From the NCBI GenBank assembly GCA_037043455.1, contig JAWPHD010010956.1, positions 24,208 through 88,207 of the forward strand: 64,000 nt of DNA, read 5' to 3'. The translations under genes were made by a program, and so were the position numbers. The stretch comes from Cyrtodaria siliqua (lineage: Eukaryota > Mollusca > Bivalvia > Adapedonta > Hiatellidae). A model generated the notes under the pieces. It was not told where the DNA came from. It saw only the letters and a list, made by a program, of their open reading frames with translations, and did not search any database. Positions 43,940-56,384 of the stretch are shown one piece after another; position 1 is the stretch's first letter, and every line of letters begins with the position of its first letter.

Positions 43940-45700
43940 ACTGCAAACAAGGACTTGAAAATACAATGAAAGAGACACAAAACAACAGAAAGGGTGGTGA
44001 AGACAGGGTTACCGACTTGGAACGGTCAGTAGGCAATAAGGCCTACTGGTTATCTTGAATCGATTTTATATGCGCACAGTCCTCGCTATTATTCTGTATT
44101 CAACGCCCAAATAGACAAGACAGTGTAAACAAAACTACATGCCATCAAAAGGAATTCTCTAACAATAAAGTCCACATCCTGAGAAACTAACTAAAGAAAC
44201 ACATACAAAAAAATAATAAACATCTCAGGATGTATCCAGAATCGTACTGAACAACCATAGTAGTTGCAGCTAAAGAGAAAACCAATCTAGGGTACGACCA
44301 GAAAACCCGAGGGACGAAAGCTCATGCACAAACCTCACTTAGTTGGTGTTTCAGTAGGTACAATCATAGAGTCCCAAGAGGTAGTCCAGTCATCGCACAA
44401 GTGAAAAGTGAAGCGTAATGACTGACTGTATAGGGGTCAATCACTAAACATGCAGTGCGCTGTAAAACCAAAGGGTTATATCCTTTCCTGACGAATATCC
44501 TGATTAAATTTGTAAAGCGGTCAGGAAACCCGTCAGACCCCTTTAACTTTCGAAGTTTATAGACCACATCTCCATAAAATGAGGGTTGTGATATGCCTAG
44601 TGTCTTAAGGTTGGTGTTGTACTTTTCCAGCGGGCCCTCGTTACGGCGGTAGAATGTAGAGAAAGATCTACGTAGTTTGTGATAACGAAAACCCTGCTGA
44701 AATAACTTGATTTCGATCATTGAAGTCTATAACATCATTACACGCTCTAGCAAATCGAATGAGCTGGGAGATATACACCCCGTATGAGGTAGCACTCGGT
44801 ACATCTCCATCCTGTTGTGGATAGTTAACGATGTTAAAATAGAAATCATCTCTCATCATAAATTTATTATAAATACAATAATTTGAAATCGAGAGATGAA
44901 GATCGAGAAATGCTGCTACTGTATCCGAACTGTTGGCTTTATTCAACGTGAGCTCTGGTGGATAAATTCTAACCATATGAGCAAAGAACGGACTATAAAT
45001 ATTAAGTATGTCATCAAGATACCGAGAAGTATTATTAATAATTTCACCCTGGCTAGCAGTTGGCAAACTCTACATAAAATCTCATTCATAGCAGTACAAA
45101 AACAAATCTGCAACAAATGGCGCACAGTTAGTACCCATAGGAATACCAACAACCTGGCGGTAAATAGTTTTACCGTATCTTATAAAGATGTTATCCAGAA
45201 GAAAAGATAAGGCTCTGCAAACATCAGGACAAGTCCACAAATTATACTTATCAATGAGGGCGTTAGTAAAGAAAGCCCTGACATTATTACAAGCTAGAAA
45301 ATGTGTACCTTTTCTAGCAAATGTCTTCTGAATAAGCCGAGGCAATTTTTCTTTGATAAGATTATGTGGTAGTGAAGAAAGTCGTAGGTGCTTAGAGAAG
45401 AGGCATGAACATTCTTACACCGTAGTCTATCAAGAACTTCTCCAGAGTTTTTGATAGACCAATACAGATTGATTCCGGAGTTCTAGAAGGCCTTTTCGCA
45501 ATATTTTACATAATGTTCTTTAATCGCGGAAAGTCTGGAAGTCAATAGTTTTGATATATTGGTCGTGGTACATGAACTACAATTAGCGATATAACGTGAA
45601 TACGGTAATGAAAATAACATAGCAATTGCATACACAGCCAAACCTGCCTTAAGCGGCCTCTTAAAGACAGACCTGTGGTTGCATTTTGTTTTGTTTAGAA
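43940..45700 (-). mobile_element. Penelope-like RT element copy 9 (longest coding copy)
   Basis: The best-preserved RT here, on the minus strand. 45803-45483 carries YSRYIANCSSCTTTN and KLLTSRLSAIKEHYVKYC, ended by one TAG. Then comes a frameshifted STYDF block, and 45345-45082 with FLACNNVRAFF, VGIPMGTNCAPFVADLFLYCYE. 45066-44668 has TSRYLDDILNI (catalytic), AFLDLHLSIS and DGDVPSATSYGVYISQLIRFA. 44720-44364 holds the C-terminus (FYGDVVYKLRK). The 3' untranslated region runs to about 43940. It diverges more from the 5-20 kb copies than they do from each other. It lies in the large intron of the minus-strand host gene. Confidence 0.72.
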
Positions 45701-45952
45701 ATAGGGCAAAACGGATATTGACAATGACAATGTGCTGCTTAAAATAGGTGGCGCTGAGACAGGTTTCACTGTAGTTGTAATAAATATGTTGGGTCTCAAA
45801 CATAATAAATATTACAATGTTTATACGTATGCATTTTAATTACAAAGGAAGGAAGTTCTTTTAAACACATGTTTGTCCTATTATTAGTTGGGGAGCATTA
45901 TTTGCGTGCGTCCCGTTTACAAAATGTAGCCGTAAAGACACACCATACATAC

Positions 45953-46025
45953 CACATCGTTTCTTCATGGTGTCTATTCCATTGGGAATTCCACCTGACA
46001 CAACCTCAGAAATAAGTGATAAAAC
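45953..46025 (-). CDS. 73-nt exon of a minus-strand host gene (exon 1 of the visible set)
   Basis: Acceptor cctttacttacag and donor GTG|GTATGTATGG bracket an exon open in phase 0: VLSLISEVVSGGIPNGID, then TMKKRC, leaving one base (phase 1). The next exons downstream on the minus strand (43462-43491, 42833-42871, 42574-42659) all start in phase 1, so the chain reads through to a stop with no conflict. Two introns are short and one (2.46 kb) contains RT-element copy 9. An upstream exon may end at 46233 (GACATTCCTTCAG|GTAAGATG), but its acceptor is weak. The encoded protein is not recognised; the visible end is a polar, Ser-rich C-terminus. Expression data would settle it. Confidence 0.5.
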
Positions 46026-46688
46026 CTGTAAGTAAAGGATAATTTTACATATAAGAATACTAACAATTCCTAAACATGGTTGTACATATCCAACTATTAA
46101 ATATGAGAGTTAATGTAGGGTGGACATTTTAAATATAGAAAAAAACTAAATATGTACATGTAATACCTGCAACATAACCTTGGCCATAACTGACCGATGT
46201 TTATGGAACTTCAAACACCTCTTCATCTTACCTGAAGGAATGTCGTTACACAATCCAATAACTCTTGACTTTCATTTCGACACTCATCATTTCATAACCT
46301 AAGCAAATATTGACATGTACATGTCCTGTAACTCAGAATTTTATTTTAGCATACTTTTGCCCCCTGTCATTAAACTTTAACTTGGTTTATGGAACCTGAC
46401 CTAGCTCATAACTTGGCAAAATATTAAACCTATGGTCATGGATGAAGTTTTGAGTAGTAGAACTAAGAGACAAAATGTCAATCAATAAATAAAGCTACTA
46501 TCATTGCCAAGAGTATCAGGACATATATGGGATGAAACAAAACACAAAGTGATTGTTTGCAATATCCCAGTCCCCAATCGAGTTCAAGTAGCGTTTACTT
46601 AAGACACTTCATCATCATGTTTGAAAACCAGCCATTTCGGATTAAAAACAACAGTTATGGCCTTTTATTTAATATTTTGCCTTTTACA
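46026..46688. other. no confident feature
   Basis: Possible donor for a minus-strand exon at 46232-46233, otherwise featureless. Confidence 0.4.
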
Positions 46689-46689
46689 G

Positions 46690-46857
46690 GTTAGACGGAT
46701 ATGCAATCGTGACCTGTCTTACGGATTTGTTCAGAATAAGCAATCTCTGCAGATCACTGGAGAAATTACATCGACTCCACTAGTTGGTGACATGTCTGAT
46801 GGGGAAACTTCATTTATATCATCTCTCTCTGAGGTTGCTGTTGCTGCATCAATATAA
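46690..46857 (+). CDS. possible terminal exon (weak)
   Basis: The acceptor ttttgccttttacag at about 46689 opens a frame VRRICNRDLSYGFVQNKQSL.. to a stop at 46857, ending in a Ser/Asp-rich tail (MSDGETSFISSLSEVAVAA). No partner exon was found and the product is unknown. It could be chance. Confidence 0.28.
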   Translation, partial: VRRICNRDLSYGFVQNKQSLQITGEITSTPLVGDMSDGETSFISSLSEVAVAASI

Positions 46858-47875
46858 CCTAATACCTCCATGGTCAAGATGATATAGACACTGCGTTTGA
46901 AAAATTCTCGCCTCTGACCACTGCGTGTTTAAATCCCACGAGGAGCTCGACTTGGGAGAATGTGACGATTCTGAAGGTATACCCAAGACTAAACTGGTGG
47001 TCTGCTTCCAACCCTCCATCACTTAAAACTATGAACTATCTATAGACGAATATCTGGTGACAATCAATGGGTAAACAAAAGCAGTGAGCGCCAATTGGTA
47101 TGAAGTTGAAAACAAAAACAGCATGTTATAATGTTTGGCTTTTATATTTTAAATTATTTGTTTAACGTGTATGTATGTTATTTTTAAATTCAAAGGGTAA
47201 AAAACATGAAATTTACACATTTGTAAATTAATAACTGTTTCACAATCGCAACCTCTCAACACTAGTTACATATGTACATGTATGTAATACATCCATGTTA
47301 GAGTCAGAGTTACGGTTGTACAGTGTCGAATATGCACTCAATACCTTGTTTACTGGTTAAGAAAGGTATTAAATTTGTGCAAAATATACATCTGGCAGCT
47401 TATACAGTTTCTTCGGAATAATAATTATTAACTTCATAACTGTAAACAAAAGAAACCGGATTATTTGACTCTCTGGCAGCATTCTTTATTGTCGCTATCC
47501 CGTCAACAACAGCCGAATTTTACAACGCATTTACACTGTTTCTACCAACTGACGACAAGGTATATATATAATTTACATATTTTGAGAATCCAAACTCTAT
47601 AGACGCAATATTAATGGCTTAAATCAGCCAGACCAAACCCTAAAGCTTGAATTCTCCCGCCTTCCTATCTCTGCCAAATATAATGACTCTTTAATTTAAA
47701 ACTACATTTGATTCATTGTCACAGAAAACATGCTCGACCAATCTACCATCTTCTGGTAATCCGAGCTTTCTCTGAACGTAAAAGTCTTAATTTTCTGTTT
47801 TATTTGTAGCTTTCTAGTACAAAGCCAGATGAAATGTCACAACCGTAAAAAAAGACTGGTTAGGGAATAGTAGCG
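46858..47875. other. non-coding, contains one dispersed repeat
   Basis: 47510-47650 ('ctgacgacaaggtatatata', then '..ccaaactctata.ac.caatatta') is related to 61330-61620. Nothing else was recognised. Confidence 0.45.
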
Positions 47876-48470
47876 TTGTGTCGGTATTGTGGAAATGTGT
47901 TCAAGACCAAATATGGGTTAAAGAATCACGAAGCAAAACACAGACAAGAAACTAAATATGAATGTACAGTATATAATGTGTCGTTGTTCTCCAAGTCAGG
48001 ACACACTGACCACTTGGCCCGCCATAGTGAAGAAAGGAATTTCGTTTGCGTTAAATGTGGCAGCAGGTTTAAAACTAAGAGAGATTTAAATACACACAGA
48101 AGGTATGAGGGAGAAACTAAGCAGTACAAATGCAGCACGTGTGGACAACGTTTCTTTAGAGAAAACTGGTTACTTGACCATGCTACCACACATACTGGCG
48201 AAAAAGTGCACACATGTGAAGATTGCGGTAAGGAATTCAGATTCAAAACCAATATGTATAGACATAAAATAATGCATGAAGGCGTCACCTACAATTTCGA
48301 AGTTTGCGGCAAGACTTACCAGTCGGACTCAAAGGAACGTCCATATCAGGAATTGTCATTCGTCAAGCCAAATGTCGTGCGATTCATGTGGCAATTTTTT
48401 GTTTTCTAGGCAAAGTTTCTTAACGCTCATAAGAAGAGAAATGTTTGTAAAACAAGTGAATTTGACACGT
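47876..48470 (+). pseudogene. decayed C2H2 zinc-finger gene fragment
   Basis: Six or seven C2H2 units are visible, encoding a protein expected to bind DNA. Finger 1, CRYCGNVFKTKYGLKNHEAKH, and two later ones (CSTCGQRF..HATTHTGEK, CEDCGKEF..HKIMH) are intact. One has Tyr for the second Cys (YECTVYNV). One lacks its last His (HRRYEGE). One has Phe for the first Cys (YNFEVCGK). A frameshift near 48335 moves the last finger (MSCDSCGNFLFSRQSF) to another frame. No start codon is present and a stop lies just upstream (47861-47863), so this is either a retro-fragment or the remains of a last exon. Pseudogene status is inferred from the multiple independent lesions. Confidence 0.75.
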
Positions 48471-49622
48471 GAATAATTAGTAGCAACATGAATAGGATGA
48501 GCAGAGTCGACTCATACTCTATTTAGATATTCTTAGTTGTATGTTTAACCATATGACAGAAAGTCATTTTATTTAATGAACAAATGCCAGTTTTCCTCCT
48601 TTCATTTACATTTTACTTCATTAAATCAACATTAACTTTTACTTAAAGGAACATACCTGAAGTTGAACGTCTTGTTATAGTCGTTTAAACTCATACACAT
48701 CTATTACAATTTTTCCCCATCATTTTCCACAATTGTTATACTTTTATTATATGTTATATTTGAATATTTTCACAGTCGTGAATGTGTGTATAAACAAGTG
48801 TATTTATCAACATCTATTAAGAATGTTATTGGAATTATTATATATACTCGTATAATAGACCCAACAAATTAACAGATATATTCTCATACCAATACCGCCA
48901 AAGAATAGTTTCTATACATTTTGGACTTATTTTTATCTTAAAAATAACAATTTATTGAACTCCAAGGACTTTCTAAGAGTCGATGGATATTTATATAGAA
49001 TTCAAGTTTTTGAGGCGAACATATATTTTAGGGCGGGCTGGGATGAGAATCTGTCTGTTATTTTTTTTGGCCATAGATATCGTATATATTGAATGTTTTA
49101 TACGACAGGTGCTTATTAATAAAAACAATTTCGATTGTCGATTTTATCCAATTTATGAGGTCAATATACCTTGTATATATATAGTTTATGAACAATAATA
49201 GCTATGTTTCATAGTTCACATATACGAATATTGATATGTTATTTTGGATCCATATTTTAACCGATCTTCAAAATTTGACCAAGTATGACTTTGTGTTATA
49301 TTTAAATAATAAAGGCGACCATAAACATTTCTTGTAAGATGCAAAACAAGCACATGCTTAAAAGAGCTAGGTCACATTTTACAAATGGAATGACTTCTGT
49401 AATTGTCAATTTAGAAGTTCTAGTGTAGTTTAGAATTTAATTTCTAAATAAAACCCATCTTATCCCGCATTTTGAACATGTTCATAAATAAGTTGAACAC
49501 CTATCGTAGATTCTTATAAGAAGCTCTCATATGAGTTTAATTTGCCATAGGTAGCTCCATGAGTGTCAACATTTCTTCTTTTTTGTTTCCCGTTAAACAA
49601 AAAAAATGGCCCGATCCGGTGT
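48471..49622. other. no recognised feature
   Basis: AT-rich sequence with unconserved frames. Confidence 0.5.
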
Positions 49623-49675
49623 CACGTGAGATCCACACGCGTGGACAAAAAGTCCACGCGTGTGGATCTCACGTG
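49623..49675. repeat. perfect 24-bp hairpin with 5-base loop
   Basis: Arms 49623-49646 and 49652-49675 are exact reverse complements (cacgtgagatccacacgcgt.. ), the loop is AAAAA, and nested palindromes CACGTG and ACGCGT occur in each arm. Right after it 'tgagattcacacgtgag' repeats part of the motif. Confidence 0.95.
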
Positions 49676-49679
49676 GGGT

Positions 49680-51190
49680 TCATGAGATTCACACGTGAGA
49701 TTAACACGCTTTTCAAGTATGTGTCATTTAATGATATATGGAGTATATATAATATGTGAATCATATGTTTTTGGTATATTTCAGTTATTTGTTGAATTTA
49801 TTGATAAAATAATATAACAATAAAGCCCACTGTGACGGTGATAATATTGGTAGAATGTTGCTAATCCTTAACGCATATCTTCTATGTGTGTGTGTATGTA
49901 ATAATAATGCTTAGCAAAGTAATTATGGTCTAGAATGCCACATGTAATTGTTTTTATTTCAAAGTGGCAATTTATTTTTAAAATATAATAATGTTTTGTG
50001 GGATGTTTTGCATCTTATAATAGCTGCTTCATTATAATAATAATATAATATAACGAAAATAGGATGTGGCTGATTAGAAATCAAATCAGCCTTAAAAGGG
50101 TAAAATGATAAATAGATACACTAAAAAAATCAATAATTCAATACAATAGACTGATTTCTTTTCATTTATAGGATACATATATAAAACATATATTACAGCA
50201 GGTGCGGATCCATGATTTCAGCTTAGCAGGGTGGAGTGCAATGTTGGGAGTGAGGTGGATGGGGTGTGAGTGGGAAGAATTGATTTTTAAGTGTGCTTTT
50301 CGCAGTTTATTGGATCGCAGCTGCTTTCGTCTCATGTTTACGCTTTGAATAGGCACCAGCCTCCTAAATCCGCGCCTGAGCAAGAACATATTTATAAAAT
50401 ACAAAACGCATGCACATGCGCAAATGACGGGGAAAACCAGATTGTTTGTGTATATATAGTTTATATTATAATGTTTTATGATCGGCTTTTTACTTGATTT
50501 GGACTTTATACTAGGGAATTTGGTGTTACAACTTTATATTGAGTGATGAAATAATGACTAAATAAGGTAATTGAACGGCTCAACAAAACAATATAGATTA
50601 TTTAGAGCCGCCCCAGAGAGAGTGTCAAGTGATATTATAACATACTGAGTGGTGAAATTGTATGTATTTGAATGATTTGCCCAAGGATCTTTTTCAGATT
50701 GATTGCAACAGTGTATATGTACATTTTTTCAGTTGATGGAGGATGACCTCCAACCTCCATACACTTATGACGAGCCAAATAAAGTTTCTTTATTTCTACC
50801 CAAATCTATGCTCAGTAAAGTAAAGAAACTCTAGAAGTTCGTAAGAAGAGTTTTAGGCTTGGTTTCCAGTCTGCAAGCAAAATGATACATATAAATACTT
50901 TTTAGCAGTGAGCTTAGCTCTGTGCTCAACTTAACTTTATATTGCTACCCCGCTGGAATACCCCGCCGTTAAATGATACCACAAACAGTCACATACTGAC
51001 AATGGCCCGACTTGTCCCAGCACTACGCTTTATATGCTGAGCCTCAAGTAATGGAGTACCATTGTTATACAGTCTTTGGAATGGCCCAGCCGGGGACTGA
51101 ACACACTATAGTCCAAAGTAGACCCAACTCCACGGTTTTGCATGTAACACTAACAGTTTGTTTGTATGGTGTTTTACGTGATTTTCAACA
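49680..51190. other. non-coding; one inverted fragment of the 56.4-kb repeat
   Basis: 50525-50665 (gagtgatgaaataatgactaaataaggtaattgaa.., gagccgccccagagagag) is the reverse complement of the unit tandemly repeated at 56385-56960. Nothing else was recognised. Confidence 0.5.
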
Positions 51191-51195
51191 CATAT

Positions 51196-51410
51196 AAGGT
51201 TATACATTATATGACGGTCGCCTGTTTGTGGTGGGTGCAGACAACCCACTTTTCCTGGGTAGGACAAGTACTGTACACCTCCCGCCATCCGTAAGAATCG
51301 ACACTTTCTCACTTACAAGTCGGACTCCCAGTGGGATTCGAACTCGCAGCAGTGAGAGGCAAGAAGGTTTACAACGCAACGTCGTTAACCCCTTGGCCAC
51401 GCAGGTAAGT
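51196..51410 (-). mobile_element. tRNA-derived SINE
   Basis: On the minus strand an A box (TGGCCAAGGGGTTA) and B box (GAGTTCGAATCCC) of a Ser/Leu-like tRNA head are followed by a body that includes 'agtacttgtcctacccaggaa'. The spacing of the boxes suits internal RNA polymerase III transcription. Confidence 0.7.
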
Positions 51411-51660
51411 ATTAATTATCCAGTAGAAGACAAGTTGCTTCTTTACACACACATTGTGGATAGAATAAAGTTTACTCTACCCAAATCCATGTTCAGTCGA
51501 CTCACTAAACATAACATAAAATTATATATAATAAGTGTCAATGTAATTAGGCTAAAGACATGTTTTCTTTGCAAAACAACATTTCATCCATCCATATATT
51601 ATGCCTATGTCCCGGTCGGTTATTAAACACACGACCTCCAGCATGCGTCAAAAATGAACT

Positions 51661-52050
51661 AATCTAGGTTCACTATATATAGTTAACCTAACCTAAAATC
51701 GCAATCCACGGGCTAAAAGTGCTTTATAAGTATAAATTATCCATATAATGTTGCATAGTTACACTAATATAGTGGGCCGAAAAAATGTAACTACCGAATA
51801 CACACTAAACATACCAGAAAAGCATATAATTATAATAATTACCAATGCAATTTACATATAAACCTGTTTTCCTTACAAATGGACTCTAAATCCGGCCAAA
51901 TATATCTGTGTGCGGTATGAATTTTAAGATTCAACTTCATTAACGGCTTAATGGGATACCACAGTCATTTGCGTAACATTAATTATAGACACAGCGGGGT
52001 CATTACCATAAATCACGCAACTGAACATAGTATCCCATTAGGCTATTACT
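51661..52050 (+). repeat. 390-bp tandem duplication, unit 1
   Basis: Nearly identical to 52051-52440 (about five substitutions seen). It carries an internal foldback at 51949-52040 with TAATGGGATAC termini. Confidence 0.92.
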
Positions 52051-52440
52051 AATCTAGGTTCAATATACATAGTTAACCTAAACTAAAATCTCAATCCACG
52101 GGCTAAAAGTGCTTTATAAGTATAAATTATCCATATAATGTTGCATAGTTACACTAATATAGTGGGCCGAAAGAATGTAACTACCGAATACACACTAAAC
52201 ATACCAGAAAAGCATATAATTATAATAATTACCAATGCAATTTACATATAAACCTGTTTTCCTTACACATGGACTCTAAATCCGGCCAAATATATCTGTG
52301 TGCGGTATGAATTTTAAGATTCAACTTCATTAACGGCTTAATGGGATACCACAGTCATTTGCGTAACATTAATTATAGACACAGCGGGGTTATTACCATA
52401 AATCACGCAACTGAACATAGTATCCCATTAGGCTATTACG
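52051..52440 (+). repeat. 390-bp tandem duplication, unit 2
   Basis: Second unit, directly adjoining the first, with its foldback at 52339-52430. The low divergence indicates a recent duplication. Confidence 0.92.
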
Positions 52441-52499
52441 TAATGACATTACGAGTCAACACATTTGCATATTGAAATCCATATCGCACACTTATATTT

Positions 52500-52969
52500 A
52501 AGATCTCACTACACACTTAGCTCCCTTGCATGTGACTGTAGGTGTAGGATGATTCTTACACCATAAAAAGTAGGGGTGTGTTCTTCGGTTTGAGATATTT
52601 TAATAATTGCCCATGGATATTTTCTTTTCTTGTTGCAGGTGAGAAAACAATAGTGTGAGATTGGATGAAGAGCGATTAGACGACACTGACAGCAAAATGT
52701 GACACATTTGTGGGTGCTCAAAATGCGTATGAATTTAGGTGCAAACTGTTAAGTGAAAGCCGAAAAGAGTACCTTGACTGCCACCACTCACATTTAAAAA
52801 CAAACAAACTGGGCTATGTACCAGTTTTTGTGGATTTTTATGAGCAGCAGTAACTGTATTTTCCCAAAAAAATACTTTTAGACTGTAAATTCTTGATTCA
52901 GAATGGAAAATTGGACTTTACTGCCTATGGCCAACACAGTAAAATCGAAGTGTGTTGTGAGACCTTAAC
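52500..52969 (+). repeat. 470-bp direct duplication, copy 1
   Basis: Matches 55503-55972 with only a few differences. It contains a pyrimidine run ending 'cttgttgcaggtgag', which resembles an acceptor abutting a donor. There is no TG..CA LTR signature at its ends. Confidence 0.9.
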
Positions 52970-55502
52970 AGAAACAATCAGCCAGACGCTTTCAGTACAG
53001 CTTTCATTGACACAGATCAATATTTCTGAGTTTGATGTTTTCAACTGTGTGAAAAAGTTGAAGTGAACATTTTATGATGAATTGCAATGAACTTTAGTAG
53101 GATTTGGCCATAAATTATTGATTTGGCATATGGAAATGGACCATACTTTGATCAACATGGATTATTTTGTGTATGCTGTTTGTAGTGAACTCCCAAACCA
53201 CTTCCGTAATGTCGATATGGATTCCAGGCGATGAAACATCCTGATGAAACGCAATATAAATGTTGTCAGTGCATATTTCAGTGCATACACATGTACATGC
53301 AGTATCAACTATTCCGCGAAAGATGGATATTCGATTGTATTTGCCAAAAAAAGTTTGTGCTTGCGAGTCGATAAATTGTTTCTGGAAGTTTAGTTCTCGT
53401 CTCTGTTGGGTTCAAATGGATACAATATACAGACACTATACCAGGGACATGTTCACTGAAAGCAGCTTCATATGACATCTAACAGGTATGTGTTTGTATA
53501 GCAAATTATTTATTTCAGCTATGATTGACAATATTAGAAAAATACCCCACCCACTTATGCAGTGCAACAAATTTCAAAACCGCTGTTCGGTTTGTCTTAT
53601 TTGTCGAGAATGTTCATCAAATATGTTTATTAACTTAGTCGCTCTTCCTTGTTTGCTTTGAAGTTGCGTGACAACCTTTTTCGAACCGCTGTGTATTTTG
53701 GGAAGACTTGTCGTTTGTAGTTGCACATTTGTCGAGACACAAAATTGTTTCATGCTTGGTGTTAGCTGAATGAGGCGTTCCAGCTTTTAGCGTATTCATC
53801 TCATTTCTTGTATTCCATTTGTACGCAGGCAATTTGTTCTCTCGTGATATTTTTTCATGCGCATTTCATACAAATTTCGCGTCATGTCAAATAAAAAATA
53901 TCTTATATATTGTGCGTCTGTTTATATATAGGGAAAAAAAATCCAGACAAAACTTTAATGTACTGTTACATTCTTCATCGTCTCTTTTTACGGAAATTAA
54001 AAAATGGCGTTAAAAGTGTTTTCGGTTCTGAATTCTGATTATAAATGTTATTTTGCACTAAGAAATAAAACTGTGCCAATATATGTTTGAATAAAATAAA
54101 TGTACGCGAATTACATCATTGAAATTCAAGTGAATTTCGCGTCATAATAAAACATTAAATTCTGGTTCTATCATTATTCACGGTAAAGATTGCCTGTGTC
54201 GCCTAGATTTTTTCCCCCGCAGATCTGTACTGAATTTATTTTTGGCATGTTACGTGTTGTGCTGCATTACGTATAGTAATATGCTGCTATCTTTTTCGCT
54301 CTGATCCAAATGGTCTGCATTCAATTTTAACTGCTTTGAGTAGGTGTACAGTGTCGTCTGGAGAAACACTGCAGTCGGTCGCAAGCAGTTGATCACTGAT
54401 TTTCATTGACTGACTGACTCTGACTGACTCTGACTTGACTGACTCTGACTGACTCTGACTGACTGACTGACTGACTGTAATTTGAGATGAATTCAACAAC
54501 TATGTATGAAGTGCATGCAATGCGGTTCAATGCGATTAATTAACAGTTTCGATATAACTTGGAATTAACAGACATTTTATGAAATATACCGATTGTTATA
54601 ATTTCATAGATTTTTAAGCTAAACGCTTTTTCATGTACATTTGGTAGCGTTATCTGTATTGTGATAATTTCTTGAAAACTAATCTACATGCCGGTGGTTT
54701 TCGGTTGTTTTTCTGCTTTTAGCAAGTTGTGGTGTCATTTAGTGTTTCCTAGTTAACTCCCCTGCTGGTTTTATGTATTTGTTCCCCTTTTAAATCACTG
54801 TTGGGTATATTTTCTGATTTTTATCCTACATTTTGTTTTATAAAATGGCTAGGTTTTCAAATAGTAATATTTAGCAACATTATTATCAATATTTTAATCA
54901 TGTGCTAAGTAAAAGCCATTTTATCTTTTTATACAGGAAGCTGGTAGAAGTTGCCAATTTGAGAGTTGAAGGGAGGGCTTGTTTTATTGGAGCCATGCCT
55001 GTGATGACATCAACTTGAATGGCCTTTAATGACATTGTAGGACAGGTAATATAATAAACTATTTTTGACTAGAAAATAAGTCTAACCACTACTTCTGTTT
55101 CAGAAAGCATCATTTAATAAAAAAAAAAATTAAAAAAAAAAAAAAAATCATATATGGGCATAGGTGAACAATTAATAAATTAAGAAACACTGCCTGAAAG
55201 ACAAACATCACACTTTTTTTATATTATATACATATCCAACACAAATCCTACAGAATTGAAGAACACAATCTCTTAGAATACAAAAGTTACTGAATAATTT
55301 CTACTCTTGATTCAGATTAAAATTCCTGATTTTTTCGCTCCATGAATATGGCACGAAGCAAACTGATGCATGTTGTATTTTGAGCCGTAAACTCATGTAA
55401 TCTATGACAAAAGTATCTATAAACTATTTTTTTGGTTAGGTAGTCACCTATAGTTGTTGCGGGTATGATTTTCAAGACATGCACACACATGAGCCCCCCT
55501 TG
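52970..55502. other. non-coding between the two 470-bp copies; (TGAC)n array
   Basis: A tgac/tgactc microsatellite lies at 54405-54478 and A-rich runs at 55123-55147. The open frame 53260-53475 has no recognisable content. No retroelement protein was found, so the pair is not an obvious LTR element. Confidence 0.5.
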
Positions 55503-55972
55503 AAGATCTCACTACACACTTAGCTCCCTTGCATGTGACTGTAGGTGTAGGATGATTCTTACACCATAAAAAGTAGGGGTGTGTTCTTCGGTTTGAGATA
55601 TTTTAATAATTGCCCATGGATATTTTCTTTTCTTGTTGCAGGTGAGAAAACAATAGTGTGAGATTGGATGAAGAGCGATTAGACGACACTGACAGCAAAA
55701 TGTGACACATTTGTGGGTGCTCAAAATGCGTATGAATTTAGGTGCAAACTGTTTAGTGAAAGCCGAAAAGAGTACCTTGACTGCCACCACTCACATTTAA
55801 AAAAAACCAAACTGGGCTATGTACCAGTTTTTGTGGATTTTTATGAGCAGCAGTAACTGTATTTTCCCAAAAAAATACTTTTAGACTGTAAATTCTTGAT
55901 TCAGAATGGAAAATTGGACTTTACTGCCTATGGCCAACACAGTAAAATCGAAGTGTGTTGTGAGACCTTAAC
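55503..55972 (+). repeat. 470-bp direct duplication, copy 2
   Basis: Second copy, 3,003 bp from the first. It ends at a junction whose next bases (cggatttagagtcc) reverse-complement a piece of the 390-bp unit. Confidence 0.9.
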
Positions 55973-56384
55973 CGGATTTAGAGTCCTTGATTCAAGTTGT
56001 AAATGCAATAATAAATCCGAGTAGGACGGAGGAATGGTGGAAAATTACCACTTTTTTGCGAGCATAAAATGTTTATATTTCTGACAAATATCGTTTATAC
56101 GAATACCATTTTGGTTCAAAAATGAACAAATATTCGAGAACCAACATTCAGTACGGGAGTCATCTTCTCCCAATATTTCCACTACTCGGGACTTCGCACC
56201 CCGCATTAGGAGTACGTTTAAAGCAGGCCACGCTACGCCCCTGACAATGGCACGTTACTTTAGTCGACTGCGGGTAATGAACGGATTTAGCTGACAATCC
56301 TCTGTCAAGACTTAAGGATGAGATTCTTGATATTGTCTGTACGTTTACACCTGTCAATTCAATAAAGTGTAATTTCAATCTCTC
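55973..56384. other. no recognised feature
   Basis: The minus-strand frame 56160-56378 has no known motif. Confidence 0.45.

Noticed and set aside
47470..47570. Plus-strand exon between ctctggcag and ACAAG|GTATAT
   Set aside because: The sequence is a dispersed repeat with a relative at 61.3-61.6 kb.
52500..55972. LTR retrotransposon formed by the two 470-bp repeats
   Set aside because: No TG..CA ends, no primer site or purine tract, no element protein between the repeats.
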